DNA from: Ilumatobacteraceae bacterium
GTDB lineage: Bacteria > Actinomycetota > Acidimicrobiia > Acidimicrobiales > Ilumatobacteraceae
Length of the DNA stretch: 64,000 nucleotides
NCBI GenBank assembly: GCA_024643255.1
Contig: JAHENF010000001.1
Span: 148,942 to 212,941, forward strand
Reading direction: 5' to 3'
The notes beneath the pieces are model-generated. The model searched no databases and was not told the origin of the DNA. It saw only the letters and a list, made by a program, of their open reading frames with translations. Made by a program: the position numbers and the translations under genes. The number at the start of each line of letters is the position of its first letter. Positions within the stretch are counted from its first letter, which is position 1. Positions 18,265 to 25,438 of this stretch are shown one piece after another.

Positions 18265-19601
18265 CACGAGTCCTCACCGTCGCCGTCGCCGGCGCGCTCG
18301 TCGACGATGTCGTCGCGGTCCACGCGGAGCTGCAGACGCTGGATCGCGAATCCGTCGACCTCGACCACCTCGATGAGGATTCCGTCGACGACGAACGACT
18401 CGCCGACCTCAGGAATGTGCTCGAGTCGGTCGAGCACCAGCCCCGCGACCGTGTCGTACTCGCCGTCGGGCAGATCGAAACCCGTGATGCGCTCGATCTC
18501 GTCGGGCCGCGAGCTCGCCACCACCGACCAGACGCCCGGCTCGATCTCGACATGTTCACCCGGAGCGCTCGGGTCGTACTCGTCTTCGATGTCACCGACG
18601 AGTTCCTCGACGATGTCCTCGAGCGTGACCACACCCGCCGGACCGCCGTATTCGTCGATGACGACCGCCATCTCGGTCGCATGCTCGCGCAGCTCGGCGA
18701 GGACCACGCCGAGGCCAGCGGCCTCCGGGACCGCGAGGATCTCGCGAACCAGCGACGACACCGCCGTCGTCTCGTACTCCGTGCGCGGCACCCCGAGCAG
18801 GTCCTTGGCGTGCACGATGCCGTACACACGGTCGTCGTCGCCGATCACCGGGAAGCGCGAGTGCGACGACGACATCAGGTCACGCAGGTCTGCCGCGGTT
18901 GCGTCGGCGTCGATCGTGACCACGCGGTTCCACGGCACCATCGCATCCGACGCCTCGAGCTCGCCGAAGTCGATCGCGCGCTCGAGGAGCTGCGCCTGCA
19001 GCAGGGTCAGGTGGCCGCTCTCCGCAGACGAATCGACGATCAGGTCGAGTTCCTCCGTCGAGACGGCGCTGTGGAGCTCATCGACCGGTTCGACGTTGAC
19101 GAGGCGGAGCAATCGGTTGGCGGCGCCGTCGAAGAGGCGGATCAACGGACCGGCGACCCGCATGAAGAACCACGTCGACGGCGCGAGCGCACGAGCGAGC
19201 GGTTCGGGCCGGGCGATCGCGAAGTTCTTCGGCGCCAGTTCGCCGAACACCATCTGCGCCATGGTGGCGAAGACCAGCGCGAGGACGAGCGCGATGCCGA
19301 CGGAGGCGGTGTCGGGAACTCCTGCAGCCTCGAGCGCCGGCGTGAGCACCGACGCGATCGCCGGTTCGGCGATGAAGCCGAGCACCAGCGTGGTGACGGT
19401 GATCCCGAGCTGCGCACCCGACAGCATGAAGCTCAGCCGCTTGTGCACCTCGATCGCTCGCCGCGACCTCCGGTCGCCTTCCTGAGCCTGCTCGACGAAC
19501 CGCGAGCGGCGGGCCGCCACGAACGCGAATTCGACGGCGACGAAGTAGCCGTTCGCAGCGATCAAGGCGACGACACCGATCAGCCCGAGAGCAGTCAGCA
19601 C
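18264..19601 (-). CDS. CNNM/CorC-type membrane protein, copy 2
   Basis: 445 residues from a GTG. Same three-part build as copy 1: CNNM membrane domain (NGYFVAVEFAFVAARRSR, QLGITVTTLVLGF), CBS pair (VYGIVHAKDLLG, AVVIDEYGGPAGVVTLEDIV) and CorC_HlyC domain. An 8-codon ORF (ATG 19632 to TGA 19606) ends 4 nt before the GTG. The sequence differs from copy 1 throughout, so the duplication is old. No Shine-Dalgarno before the GTG. Confidence 0.87.
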   Translation of the reverse strand: MLTALGLIGVVALIAANGYFVAVEFAFVAARRSRFVEQAQEGDRRSRRAIEVHKRLSFMLSGAQLGITVTTLVLGFIAEPAIASVLTPALEAAGVPDTASVGIALVLALVFATMAQMVFGELAPKNFAIARPEPLARALAPSTWFFMRVAGPLIRLFDGAANRLLRLVNVEPVDELHSAVSTEELDLIVDSSAESGHLTLLQAQLLERAIDFGELEASDAMVPWNRVVTIDADATAADLRDLMSSSHSRFPVIGDDDRVYGIVHAKDLLGVPRTEYETTAVSSLVREILAVPEAAGLGVVLAELREHATEMAVVIDEYGGPAGVVTLEDIVEELVGDIEDEYDPSAPGEHVEIEPGVWSVVASSRPDEIERITGFDLPDGEYDTVAGLVLDRLEHIPEVGESFVVDGILIEVVEVDGFAIQRLQLRVDRDDIVDERAGDGDGEDS

Positions 19602-19755
19602 GGCGTCAACTTCGTTTTCGGTCGGCGGACATGGGTGCAACGATGTTATCCACACGGCCACGCCACTGCGACGACCCGTTCCCGAAGCGCACGTCGAGCG
19701 GCCTACCATCGGTGCGGCGCCGTCGGAGATCGGCACGCGGTGGGAGCATGCAGAC

Positions 19756-21393
19756 GTGACGACGGGAACACCAGACGCGACGGCCCGGAACCGACCCGGT
19801 GCGTTGCCCGGTGGGCGCAGCCTCTTCGGGATCACCTTCGTCCACTCGATGACCGAGTTCTCGGCGTGGATCACCGTGTTGGTGGTCGCGTTCGACCACG
19901 GCGGAGCCTCGGAGAGCGGACTTGCCGTGGCGGTGCAGCTCGTCCCGGCGGCGCTCCTCGCTCCCGTCGTCGCGGCCGCCGGCGATCGTTTTCCGCGCCA
20001 TCTCGTCCTGTCCGTCGGTTTCGCAATCATGGCCGTGACGGCGGGTGGCATGGCCGTGGCGCTGGCATCGGACCTCGGACGGGCGACGGTCTATGTCTGC
20101 GCAGCGGTGTTCTCGGTCGCCCTCATGTCGACACCCGGCGCCGTCGCGAGTCTGCTGGTACGCCACGCCCGCACACCCGTCGAACTCGTGCGGTGGAACA
20201 TCGGTCAATCGTTCATGCGCGCGGGCGGCACCCTCGTCGGCCCCGTGATCACGGCACTCCTGCTGGCGGTGGCCGAACCATCGGTCGTCTTCGCGGCGAT
20301 TGCGTTCGCCTGTGCTGCGACGGGGATCGTCGTCCAGGCACGGCTGCCGAACGACGACCGCCCTCGGTCCACGGTCCGGCTCGGGTCGATCATCGCCGAA
20401 TCGCTCGACGGGGTCCGGTACGTCGCAGTGACCCGGAATCCGCGACGGGTCGTCGGATTCATCGGCGTCACCGGTCTCGTCCTCGGCGCCTTCGACGTCA
20501 TCTTCGTCGCGGTCGCGTTCGACCAGCTCGGTGGCGGCGGAAGCACGAGCGCTGCGCTCACCGCGTCGTTCGCGGCCGGGGCATTGGTGGCGGCAATGGT
20601 CGCGAGCCGCCGACTCGGCTGGAAGCTGACGTCGTTGGCAACGATCGGCGCCTTGCTGCTGTCGATCCCGCTGACCGTGCTCGGCGAGCTCGATCACCTC
20701 GTTCCGGCGCTGGCGCTCGTTGCACTGCTCGGCGCGGGCAACGCCCTGATCGAGATCACTGCGCACACGCTTCTCCAACGCACCTGCGACGAGACGATGA
20801 CGAGTCGGGCATTCGGTGTGCTCGGCTCCGTCCTCTACATCGCCACCGCGGTCGGTGCGGGGATCATCGGCCTCGTCATCGCCGCGAACGACCTGACGAC
20901 GGTCCTGGTCGTTCTCGGTTCGGCTGCAGCAGTCATTCTCCTCGGGCTGTCGCTCGGGCTTCGCCGCACCGAGCGCGATTCCGCCGTCACCGCCGACGCC
21001 GATCTGCTCGACGCCTTGTGCGGCGTGTCGTTCCTCGAACCACTGCCGCTCCCGACGCTCGAACGGCTGGCGAGCGGCGCCCAACGGCGCGACGTCCCTG
21101 GTGGCGAGTGTCTCATCGCAGAGGGCGAGCACGGGATGGAGTTCTTCGTGCTGCTCGAGGGCGCCGCCGAGATCAGCATCGGCGGCCGCATCGCCGATCG
21201 CGTCGACGCGCCGGCCTCGTTCGGCGAGGTTGCACTCGTCCACGACTCGATGCGCACCGCAACCGTCACGACGACACGACCGTGTCGACTCGCAGTCATC
21301 GAGCGTGGCGCCTTCCTCGATGCCGTTCGACAGACGACGACGAGCCACGACATCGCGCTCGACGTCACGCGCCGTTACCGTCCTCCGGCGTGA
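19756..21393 (+). CDS. MFS transporter fused to cyclic-nucleotide-binding domain, copy 1
   Basis: 545 residues from a GTG with GGGAG 9 nt upstream. Residues 20-405 hold the major-facilitator part with 10-12 hydrophobic segments; residues about 425-535 are a cNMP-binding (Crp-like) domain with GGECLIAEGEHGMEFFVLLEG and SFGEVALVHDSMRTATVT, the phosphate-binding cassette region. The fusion suggests transport gated by cAMP or another cyclic nucleotide. Mycobacterium has MFS-cNMP proteins with an added patatin domain; here no patatin is present. A second such fusion lies at 56715-58424. Substrate unknown. Confidence 0.87.
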   Translation: MTTGTPDATARNRPGALPGGRSLFGITFVHSMTEFSAWITVLVVAFDHGGASESGLAVAVQLVPAALLAPVVAAAGDRFPRHLVLSVGFAIMAVTAGGMAVALASDLGRATVYVCAAVFSVALMSTPGAVASLLVRHARTPVELVRWNIGQSFMRAGGTLVGPVITALLLAVAEPSVVFAAIAFACAATGIVVQARLPNDDRPRSTVRLGSIIAESLDGVRYVAVTRNPRRVVGFIGVTGLVLGAFDVIFVAVAFDQLGGGGSTSAALTASFAAGALVAAMVASRRLGWKLTSLATIGALLLSIPLTVLGELDHLVPALALVALLGAGNALIEITAHTLLQRTCDETMTSRAFGVLGSVLYIATAVGAGIIGLVIAANDLTTVLVVLGSAAAVILLGLSLGLRRTERDSAVTADADLLDALCGVSFLEPLPLPTLERLASGAQRRDVPGGECLIAEGEHGMEFFVLLEGAAEISIGGRIADRVDAPASFGEVALVHDSMRTATVTTTRPCRLAVIERGAFLDAVRQTTTSHDIALDVTRRYRPPA

Positions 21394-21407
21394 CGTCGGC
21401 GACGGGG

Positions 21408-21413
21408 TAGGGT
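21408..21413 (+). promoter_or_regulatory. -10 box of leaderless selenoprotein GPx operon
   Basis: TAGGGT, 7 nt before the gpx ATG at 21421. It places the transcription start at the start codon and marks the beginning of the four-gene unit ending at 24850. Confidence 0.65.
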
Positions 21414-21420
21414 TCGGCGA

Positions 21421-21894
21421 ATGTCAAGCTTCCACGAATTCGAGATGACCTCGATCACCGGGGAACAGGTCGCCTTCGACCAGTTCCAGGGCCAGCTCTG
21501 CCTGGTCGTCAACGTCGCGAGCGCTTGAGGCCTCACGCCTCAGTACGCAGGTCTGCGTGCGCTCCACGATGACAACGACGACGTCACCGTCCTCGGATTC
21601 CCCTGCAACCAGTTCGCCAATCAGGAACCGGGCACCGATGAGGAGATCCTCGAGTTCGCGACGTCGAACTACGGCGTGACGTTCCCGATGTTCCACAAGA
21701 TCGAGGTGAACGGCGATGGGGCTGCTCCCCTCTACCGGTGGCTCAAGGCCGAGCAGCCCGGCGATGGCGACACCAGCGACATCGTCTGGAACTTCGAGAA
21801 GTTCCTCGTCGACGGCACCGGCACCGTCGTGGCACGATTCGGACCCCAGACCACGCCGGAGCAGGTGGCCGAGGTTCTCGACACCTACCGCTGA
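21421..21894 (+). CDS. Glutathione peroxidase, selenocysteine-containing
   Basis: 157 residues if TGA at codon 36 is read as selenocysteine. The frame is open on both sides and all GPx signatures are in phase: NVASA-U-GLTPQY around the active site, FPCNQFANQEPG with the catalytic Gln, and WNFEKFLVD with Trp and Asn of the tetrad. The codon that interrupts is exactly the peroxidatic Cys/Sec codon. A SECIS-like hairpin follows 15 nt after it. The resolving Cys of thioredoxin-dependent bacterial GPx (FC/YC before the GVTFPMF motif) is Ala here (FATSNYGVTFP), so a small thiol is the more likely reductant. Reduces H2O2 or lipid hydroperoxides in the cytosol. A nonsense mutation is the alternative but would need both matches by chance. 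selA, selB, selC and selD must be elsewhere. Confidence 0.88.
21526..21528 (+). other. In-frame TGA, predicted selenocysteine codon
   Basis: Codon 36 of the GPx frame. Aligns with the U/C of the NVAS-x-(U/C)-G active-site motif. All downstream codons remain in frame to the stop at 21892-21894. Confidence 0.88.
21543..21560 (+). promoter_or_regulatory. Bacterial SECIS element in gpx
   Basis: A 7-bp stem (21543-21549 with 21554-21560, one G-T pair) closes a GGTC tetraloop 22-25 nt after the TGA. The tip GCAGGTCTGC is identical to the SelB-binding tip of the E. coli fdhF SECIS (GGUUGCAGGUCUGCACC); it lies 3 nt further from the TGA than in fdhF, within the range that bacterial SECIS elements use. 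Confidence 0.8.
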
Positions 21895-21924
21895 GGATCC
21901 TCGGCTCGACGACCACGGAGCCTC

Positions 21925-23076
21925 ATGACGATCGAGTTCACCCACAACGAGCGGCCGACGGTCGGCATCGAGATGGAGCTCCACGTCGTCGACCGTGCCA
22001 CGGGGGAACTCGTCTCCGCGGCGAACGAGCTGCTGGCCGAGTTGGGCTCCCCCCATCCGGCGGGAGAGCACCCGAAAGCCAAGCACGAACTGTTCCAGAG
22101 CACGATCGAGATCATCACCGGCGTCTGCGAAACACCGGCCGAGGCCGGCGACGACCTCCGGGGGACGCTCGAGGAGGTCCGCTCGGCAGCTGGTCGGCGC
22201 GGACTCACACTGATGAGCTCTGGCACCCATCCGTTCGCGCTCGCTCGTGATCAGGCGATCAGCCCGGATCCGCGGTATCACGAGTTGATCGAGTCGATGC
22301 AGTGGCCGGCACGCCGACTGCTGATCTGTGGCATGCACGTGCATGTCGGCGTCGCGGACGGAATCCGCGCCATCGCCATCATCAACGAGCTGCGACGCCA
22401 CCTGCCGTTGTTCCTGGCGCTGTCGTCCTCCAGCCCATATTTCGAGGGCGACGATTCCGGGCTGGCATCGGCTCGCTCGAAGGTGTTCGAGTCGCTCCCG
22501 ACCGCCGGACTTCCACCGCAGCTCGCCGACTGGACCGACTTCGAGGCGTTCATGTCGACCCTGCTCGACTCGCAGTGCATCAAGTCGATCCGCGAGGTCT
22601 GGTGGGATCTGCGCCCACATCCCGACTTCGGCACGATCGAGTTCCGGATGTGTGATGCGACGGCGACGGTGCGCGAAACCGTGGCGCTGGCCGGCCTCGC
22701 GCAAACCCTCGTGGCCTGGTGCAGCGACCTCATCGACGACGATCGACTCCCGGATCCGGCGCGCGAATGGACCGTGCGCGAGAACCGCTGGCTCGCGGCT
22801 CGATTCGGCATCGACGCCGAACTGATCGTCGAACACCCTGGTTCCGGACGCCCGGAACGACGATCGGTGCGGCGGCTGCTCACCGACCTCATCGAGGTGC
22901 TCGGACCCACGGCACAGCGCCTCGGGACGACCGCACAGCTCGACGAACTCGTCGGGGTGCTCGACGTCGGCACGAGCACGATGCGCCAACGGAGGGTCGT
23001 CGAGCGCGGCGGTACGCTCGTCGACGTGGTCCATCTTCTCGTCGACAGCCTGGCCGCCGACTCCCTCGAGCCATGA
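21925..23076 (+). CDS. Glutamate-cysteine ligase family 2 protein (YbdK-like)
   Basis: 383 residues. GCS2 family: PTVGIEMELHVVD at the N-terminus holds metal-binding Glu, CGMHVHVGV near residue 137 and FRMCDA near 250 are family motifs. YbdK of E. coli ligates glutamate and cysteine weakly; EgtA of the ergothioneine pathway is a relative. GGAG lies 5 nt before the ATG. It begins 30 bp after the selenoprotein gpx and overlaps the next gene as ATGA. In this setting it probably makes gamma-glutamylcysteine or a similar gamma-glutamyl thiol for the peroxidase. Confidence 0.87.
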   Translation: MTIEFTHNERPTVGIEMELHVVDRATGELVSAANELLAELGSPHPAGEHPKAKHELFQSTIEIITGVCETPAEAGDDLRGTLEEVRSAAGRRGLTLMSSGTHPFALARDQAISPDPRYHELIESMQWPARRLLICGMHVHVGVADGIRAIAIINELRRHLPLFLALSSSSPYFEGDDSGLASARSKVFESLPTAGLPPQLADWTDFEAFMSTLLDSQCIKSIREVWWDLRPHPDFGTIEFRMCDATATVRETVALAGLAQTLVAWCSDLIDDDRLPDPAREWTVRENRWLAARFGIDAELIVEHPGSGRPERRSVRRLLTDLIEVLGPTAQRLGTTAQLDELVGVLDVGTSTMRQRRVVERGGTLVDVVHLLVDSLAADSLEP

Positions 23077-24272
23077 CGCCGTCCGGGTCCGGTGCACCAT
23101 CGCTGGCCGCATGGCTCGACGAGCACGGTGAAGGTCTGATCGCGCTGCGACGCAATCTGCACGCCCATCCCGAACTCAGCGGCGCCGAACACGCGACGAC
23201 GGAGCTGGTCGAGGAACGGCTCCGACTCGCCGGTCTCACACCGCGACGGCTCGCCGTCGGCACGGGCCTGGTGTGCGATCTGGACCCCGATGGCGACGAT
23301 CCGGGCGTGCCGGCGTTCGCCTTGCGCGCCGACCTCGACGCGTTGGCGATGTCAGACGACAAGGACGTCCCCTACACGAGCCAGCACCCCGGCGTCGCCC
23401 ATGCCTGCGGGCACGACGTGCACACCACGATCGTGCTCGGCGCGGCGTTGTACTTCGCCCACCACCGAGACCAGCTCGCCGGGCCGGTTCGGGTCGTCTT
23501 CCAACCCGCCGAGGAACGCGTACCGGGCGGCGCCCTCGACGTCATCGGCGACGGGGGCCTCGACGGGGTCGGTGCGATCGTCGGGTTGCACTGCGAACCG
23601 AAACTCGATGTCGGCACCATCGGGCTCAAGTCCGGAGCGATCTCCTCGGCGGCCGACATGGCGCTGATCCGCCTCGTCGGGCCGGGGGGCCACACGGCGC
23701 GCCCCGAACTCACCGTCGATCTCGTCGCCCTCGCGGCACGCATCGTCGCCGAGCTGCCCATGCGCGTCGCCGATCGACTCGATGACGGAGCCCAGGTCAA
23801 GCTGGTGTTCGGATCGATCCACGCCGGTGACGCCGCGAACGTCATCCCCACACACTGCGAGCTCAAGGCGTCGATCCGCACGCCGTCGCTTCCCGTCTGG
23901 GAGCGGCTGCCCGAACTCGTCGAGCGTGAGCTCGTCGGCATCGTGGGCGAATCCGGTGCAATCGTGGAGATCGAGTACACCCACGGTGTTCCACCGGTGG
24001 TCAACGACGTTGCGATCACCGAGACGCTCCGGCGCGCTGCGACCGGCGTGGTCGGTTCGTCGTCGGTCGTGACGGTCGAGCAGAGCTGGGGCGGCGACGA
24101 CTTCGCCTGGTTCACACGCGAGATCCCGGGCACCTATGTGCGCCTCGGCGTGCGCGAGCCCTCGGGTCCGACGCTCGACCTCCATGCCGGCCATTTCGAC
24201 GTCGACGAGCGCTCGATCGCGCTCGGCGTGCGCCTCCTGGTCGAGGCGGTCCACGAGCACTTCCGGCCATGA
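23073..24272 (+). CDS. M20D family amidohydrolase
   Basis: 399 residues. Metal ligands of the M20D group are all visible: ACGHDVH, PAEE, GLHCEP and a C-terminal His in LHAGHF; HAHPELSG marks the N-terminus, and the dimerisation lid begins at GPGGHTARPE. Members cleave N-acyl amino acids, and some release cysteine from N-acylcysteine or thiol conjugates. ATG overlaps the stop of the ligase gene (ATGA) and its own stop overlaps the next ATG, so expression is tightly coupled. Role in thiol or conjugate turnover is inferred from position. Confidence 0.87.
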   Translation: MTPSGSGAPSLAAWLDEHGEGLIALRRNLHAHPELSGAEHATTELVEERLRLAGLTPRRLAVGTGLVCDLDPDGDDPGVPAFALRADLDALAMSDDKDVPYTSQHPGVAHACGHDVHTTIVLGAALYFAHHRDQLAGPVRVVFQPAEERVPGGALDVIGDGGLDGVGAIVGLHCEPKLDVGTIGLKSGAISSAADMALIRLVGPGGHTARPELTVDLVALAARIVAELPMRVADRLDDGAQVKLVFGSIHAGDAANVIPTHCELKASIRTPSLPVWERLPELVERELVGIVGESGAIVEIEYTHGVPPVVNDVAITETLRRAATGVVGSSSVVTVEQSWGGDDFAWFTREIPGTYVRLGVREPSGPTLDLHAGHFDVDERSIALGVRLLVEAVHEHFRP

Positions 24273-24850
24273 GCGTCGACACCTGGGTGTTCGGGTACGG
24301 CTCCCTCGTGTCTCCGGCATCGCTGTCCACCACGATCGGGCGCGAGGTCGAAGCCGCTGACGTCGTCGTGGCCCACCTGCACGGGTACGGCCGGCGATGG
24401 AACTACGGATCGCTCCATCTGCGCGGCGACTGGCGTCACGGGGAGGCCGACGTCCAGCAGGGCGTGGTCATCTCGCTCGGCGTGGTGCCCTCCGCAGGGG
24501 AACGCTGCAACGGGGTCGCCGTACGCGTCACCGCGGACGAACTGGCCCAACTCGACTGGCGCGAACGCGACTACGAACGAACCGACGTCACGGATCTGAT
24601 CGTCACCGACCGTGTCGGTGCGGACCTGGGCCTCGCCGGCCGGCGTGTCGTCACCTACGTGCCGCGCCCGAGCGCCATCGAGCGTTACGAGGCGGCCCGC
24701 GATGCCGGCCGCGCGGCGATTCGACAGTCGTACTGGGATCTCGTCGGCCAGGCGTTCGCCGATCTCGGCGACGACCATTCGACGATCTACGCATCCACCC
24801 CGGCCCCGGACGTCCCGGTGCTGGAGATGTCGCTGTCAGTGCTGGGCTGA
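24269..24850 (+). CDS. Gamma-glutamylcyclotransferase-like protein
   Basis: 193 residues. Substrate loop FGYGSLV at residues 8-14 and the conserved Glu in LDWRERDYERTDV near 98 define the GGCT/ChaC fold. Such enzymes release 5-oxoproline from gamma-glutamyl amino acids or glutathione. As last gene of the gpx unit (ATGA overlap with the M20D gene) it would break the gamma-glutamyl bond that the ligase two genes upstream makes. The 3' end overlaps the convergent coaE by 15 bp. Confidence 0.83.
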   Translation: MSVDTWVFGYGSLVSPASLSTTIGREVEAADVVVAHLHGYGRRWNYGSLHLRGDWRHGEADVQQGVVISLGVVPSAGERCNGVAVRVTADELAQLDWRERDYERTDVTDLIVTDRVGADLGLAGRRVVTYVPRPSAIERYEAARDAGRAAIRQSYWDLVGQAFADLGDDHSTIYASTPAPDVPVLEMSLSVLG

Positions 24851-25438
24851 CAGCCCGACGAGCGTCGCCCACAGCGCATCGACCTGTTCGACCAACCGAT
24901 CGCGATCGCCGCCGTTGTCGATCACGTGCGTTGCCGTGGCCAGGCGTTCCTCGCGGCTGATCTGGCTGTTGATCCGAGCGAGCGCGTCGGTCTCGTCCAT
25001 TCCACGCTGGTCGACGAGGCGCCGTACTGCCACGTCGACGGGGATGTCGACGACGACGGTGGCGACGAGCCCCTTGCGAGGGTTCTCGCCGAGCAATGGG
25101 AAGTCGAGCACCACGACACGATCGGTGTCCTTGTGCAGATCGATCTGACGTTGGATCTCTGCCTGCATCGCCGGGTGGACGATGCCGTTGAGGTCCTTCA
25201 GCGCCGCGTCGTCGTTGAAGACGATCTTGGCGACGGCGCCGCGGTCGAGCGCGCCGTCGGCGAGCAGGATGTGGTCGCCGAATCGTTCGGCCATCGCCCG
25301 GAGCACCTCGGTACCCGGCATCTGGAGATCGCGGGCGATCTGATCGGCGTCGACGATTGCTGCGCCGCGTTCGGCGAGCATCGCCGACACCGTCGACTTG
25401 CCTGCTCCGATTCCCCCGGTCAGACCGACCAGGATCAC
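24836..25438 (-). CDS. coaE: Dephospho-CoA kinase
   Basis: 200 residues. P-loop GGIGAGKST at 8-16, the CoA-binding DADQIARDL motif, and the lid with RLVDQRG. Last step of coenzyme A synthesis. The GTG start overlaps the rpsA stop (GTGA). Standard length, without the extra C-terminal domain of mycobacterial CoaE. The rpsA-coaE order is the same as in mycobacteria. Confidence 0.95.
   Translation of the reverse strand: MILVGLTGGIGAGKSTVSAMLAERGAAIVDADQIARDLQMPGTEVLRAMAERFGDHILLADGALDRGAVAKIVFNDDAALKDLNGIVHPAMQAEIQRQIDLHKDTDRVVVLDFPLLGENPRKGLVATVVVDIPVDVAVRRLVDQRGMDETDALARINSQISREERLATATHVIDNGGDRDRLVEQVDALWATLVGLSAQH

Noticed and set aside
18417..21410. Very long plus-strand frame of nearly 1000 codons
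   Set aside because: It crosses the opposite-strand CNNM genes and then the MFS gene in a wrong frame; Arg/Asp-rich composition is typical of a high-GC antisense shadow.
21526..21528. GPx as a pseudogene with a premature stop
   Set aside because: The stop falls exactly on the catalytic Sec/Cys codon, the rest of the frame is intact with all GPx motifs, and an fdhF-type SECIS tip follows at the proper distance.
24836..24850. Overlap of GGCT and coaE ends as an annotation error
   Set aside because: Both C-termini are supported by their family motifs; short tail-to-tail overlaps also occur at 10066, 15603 and 53796.
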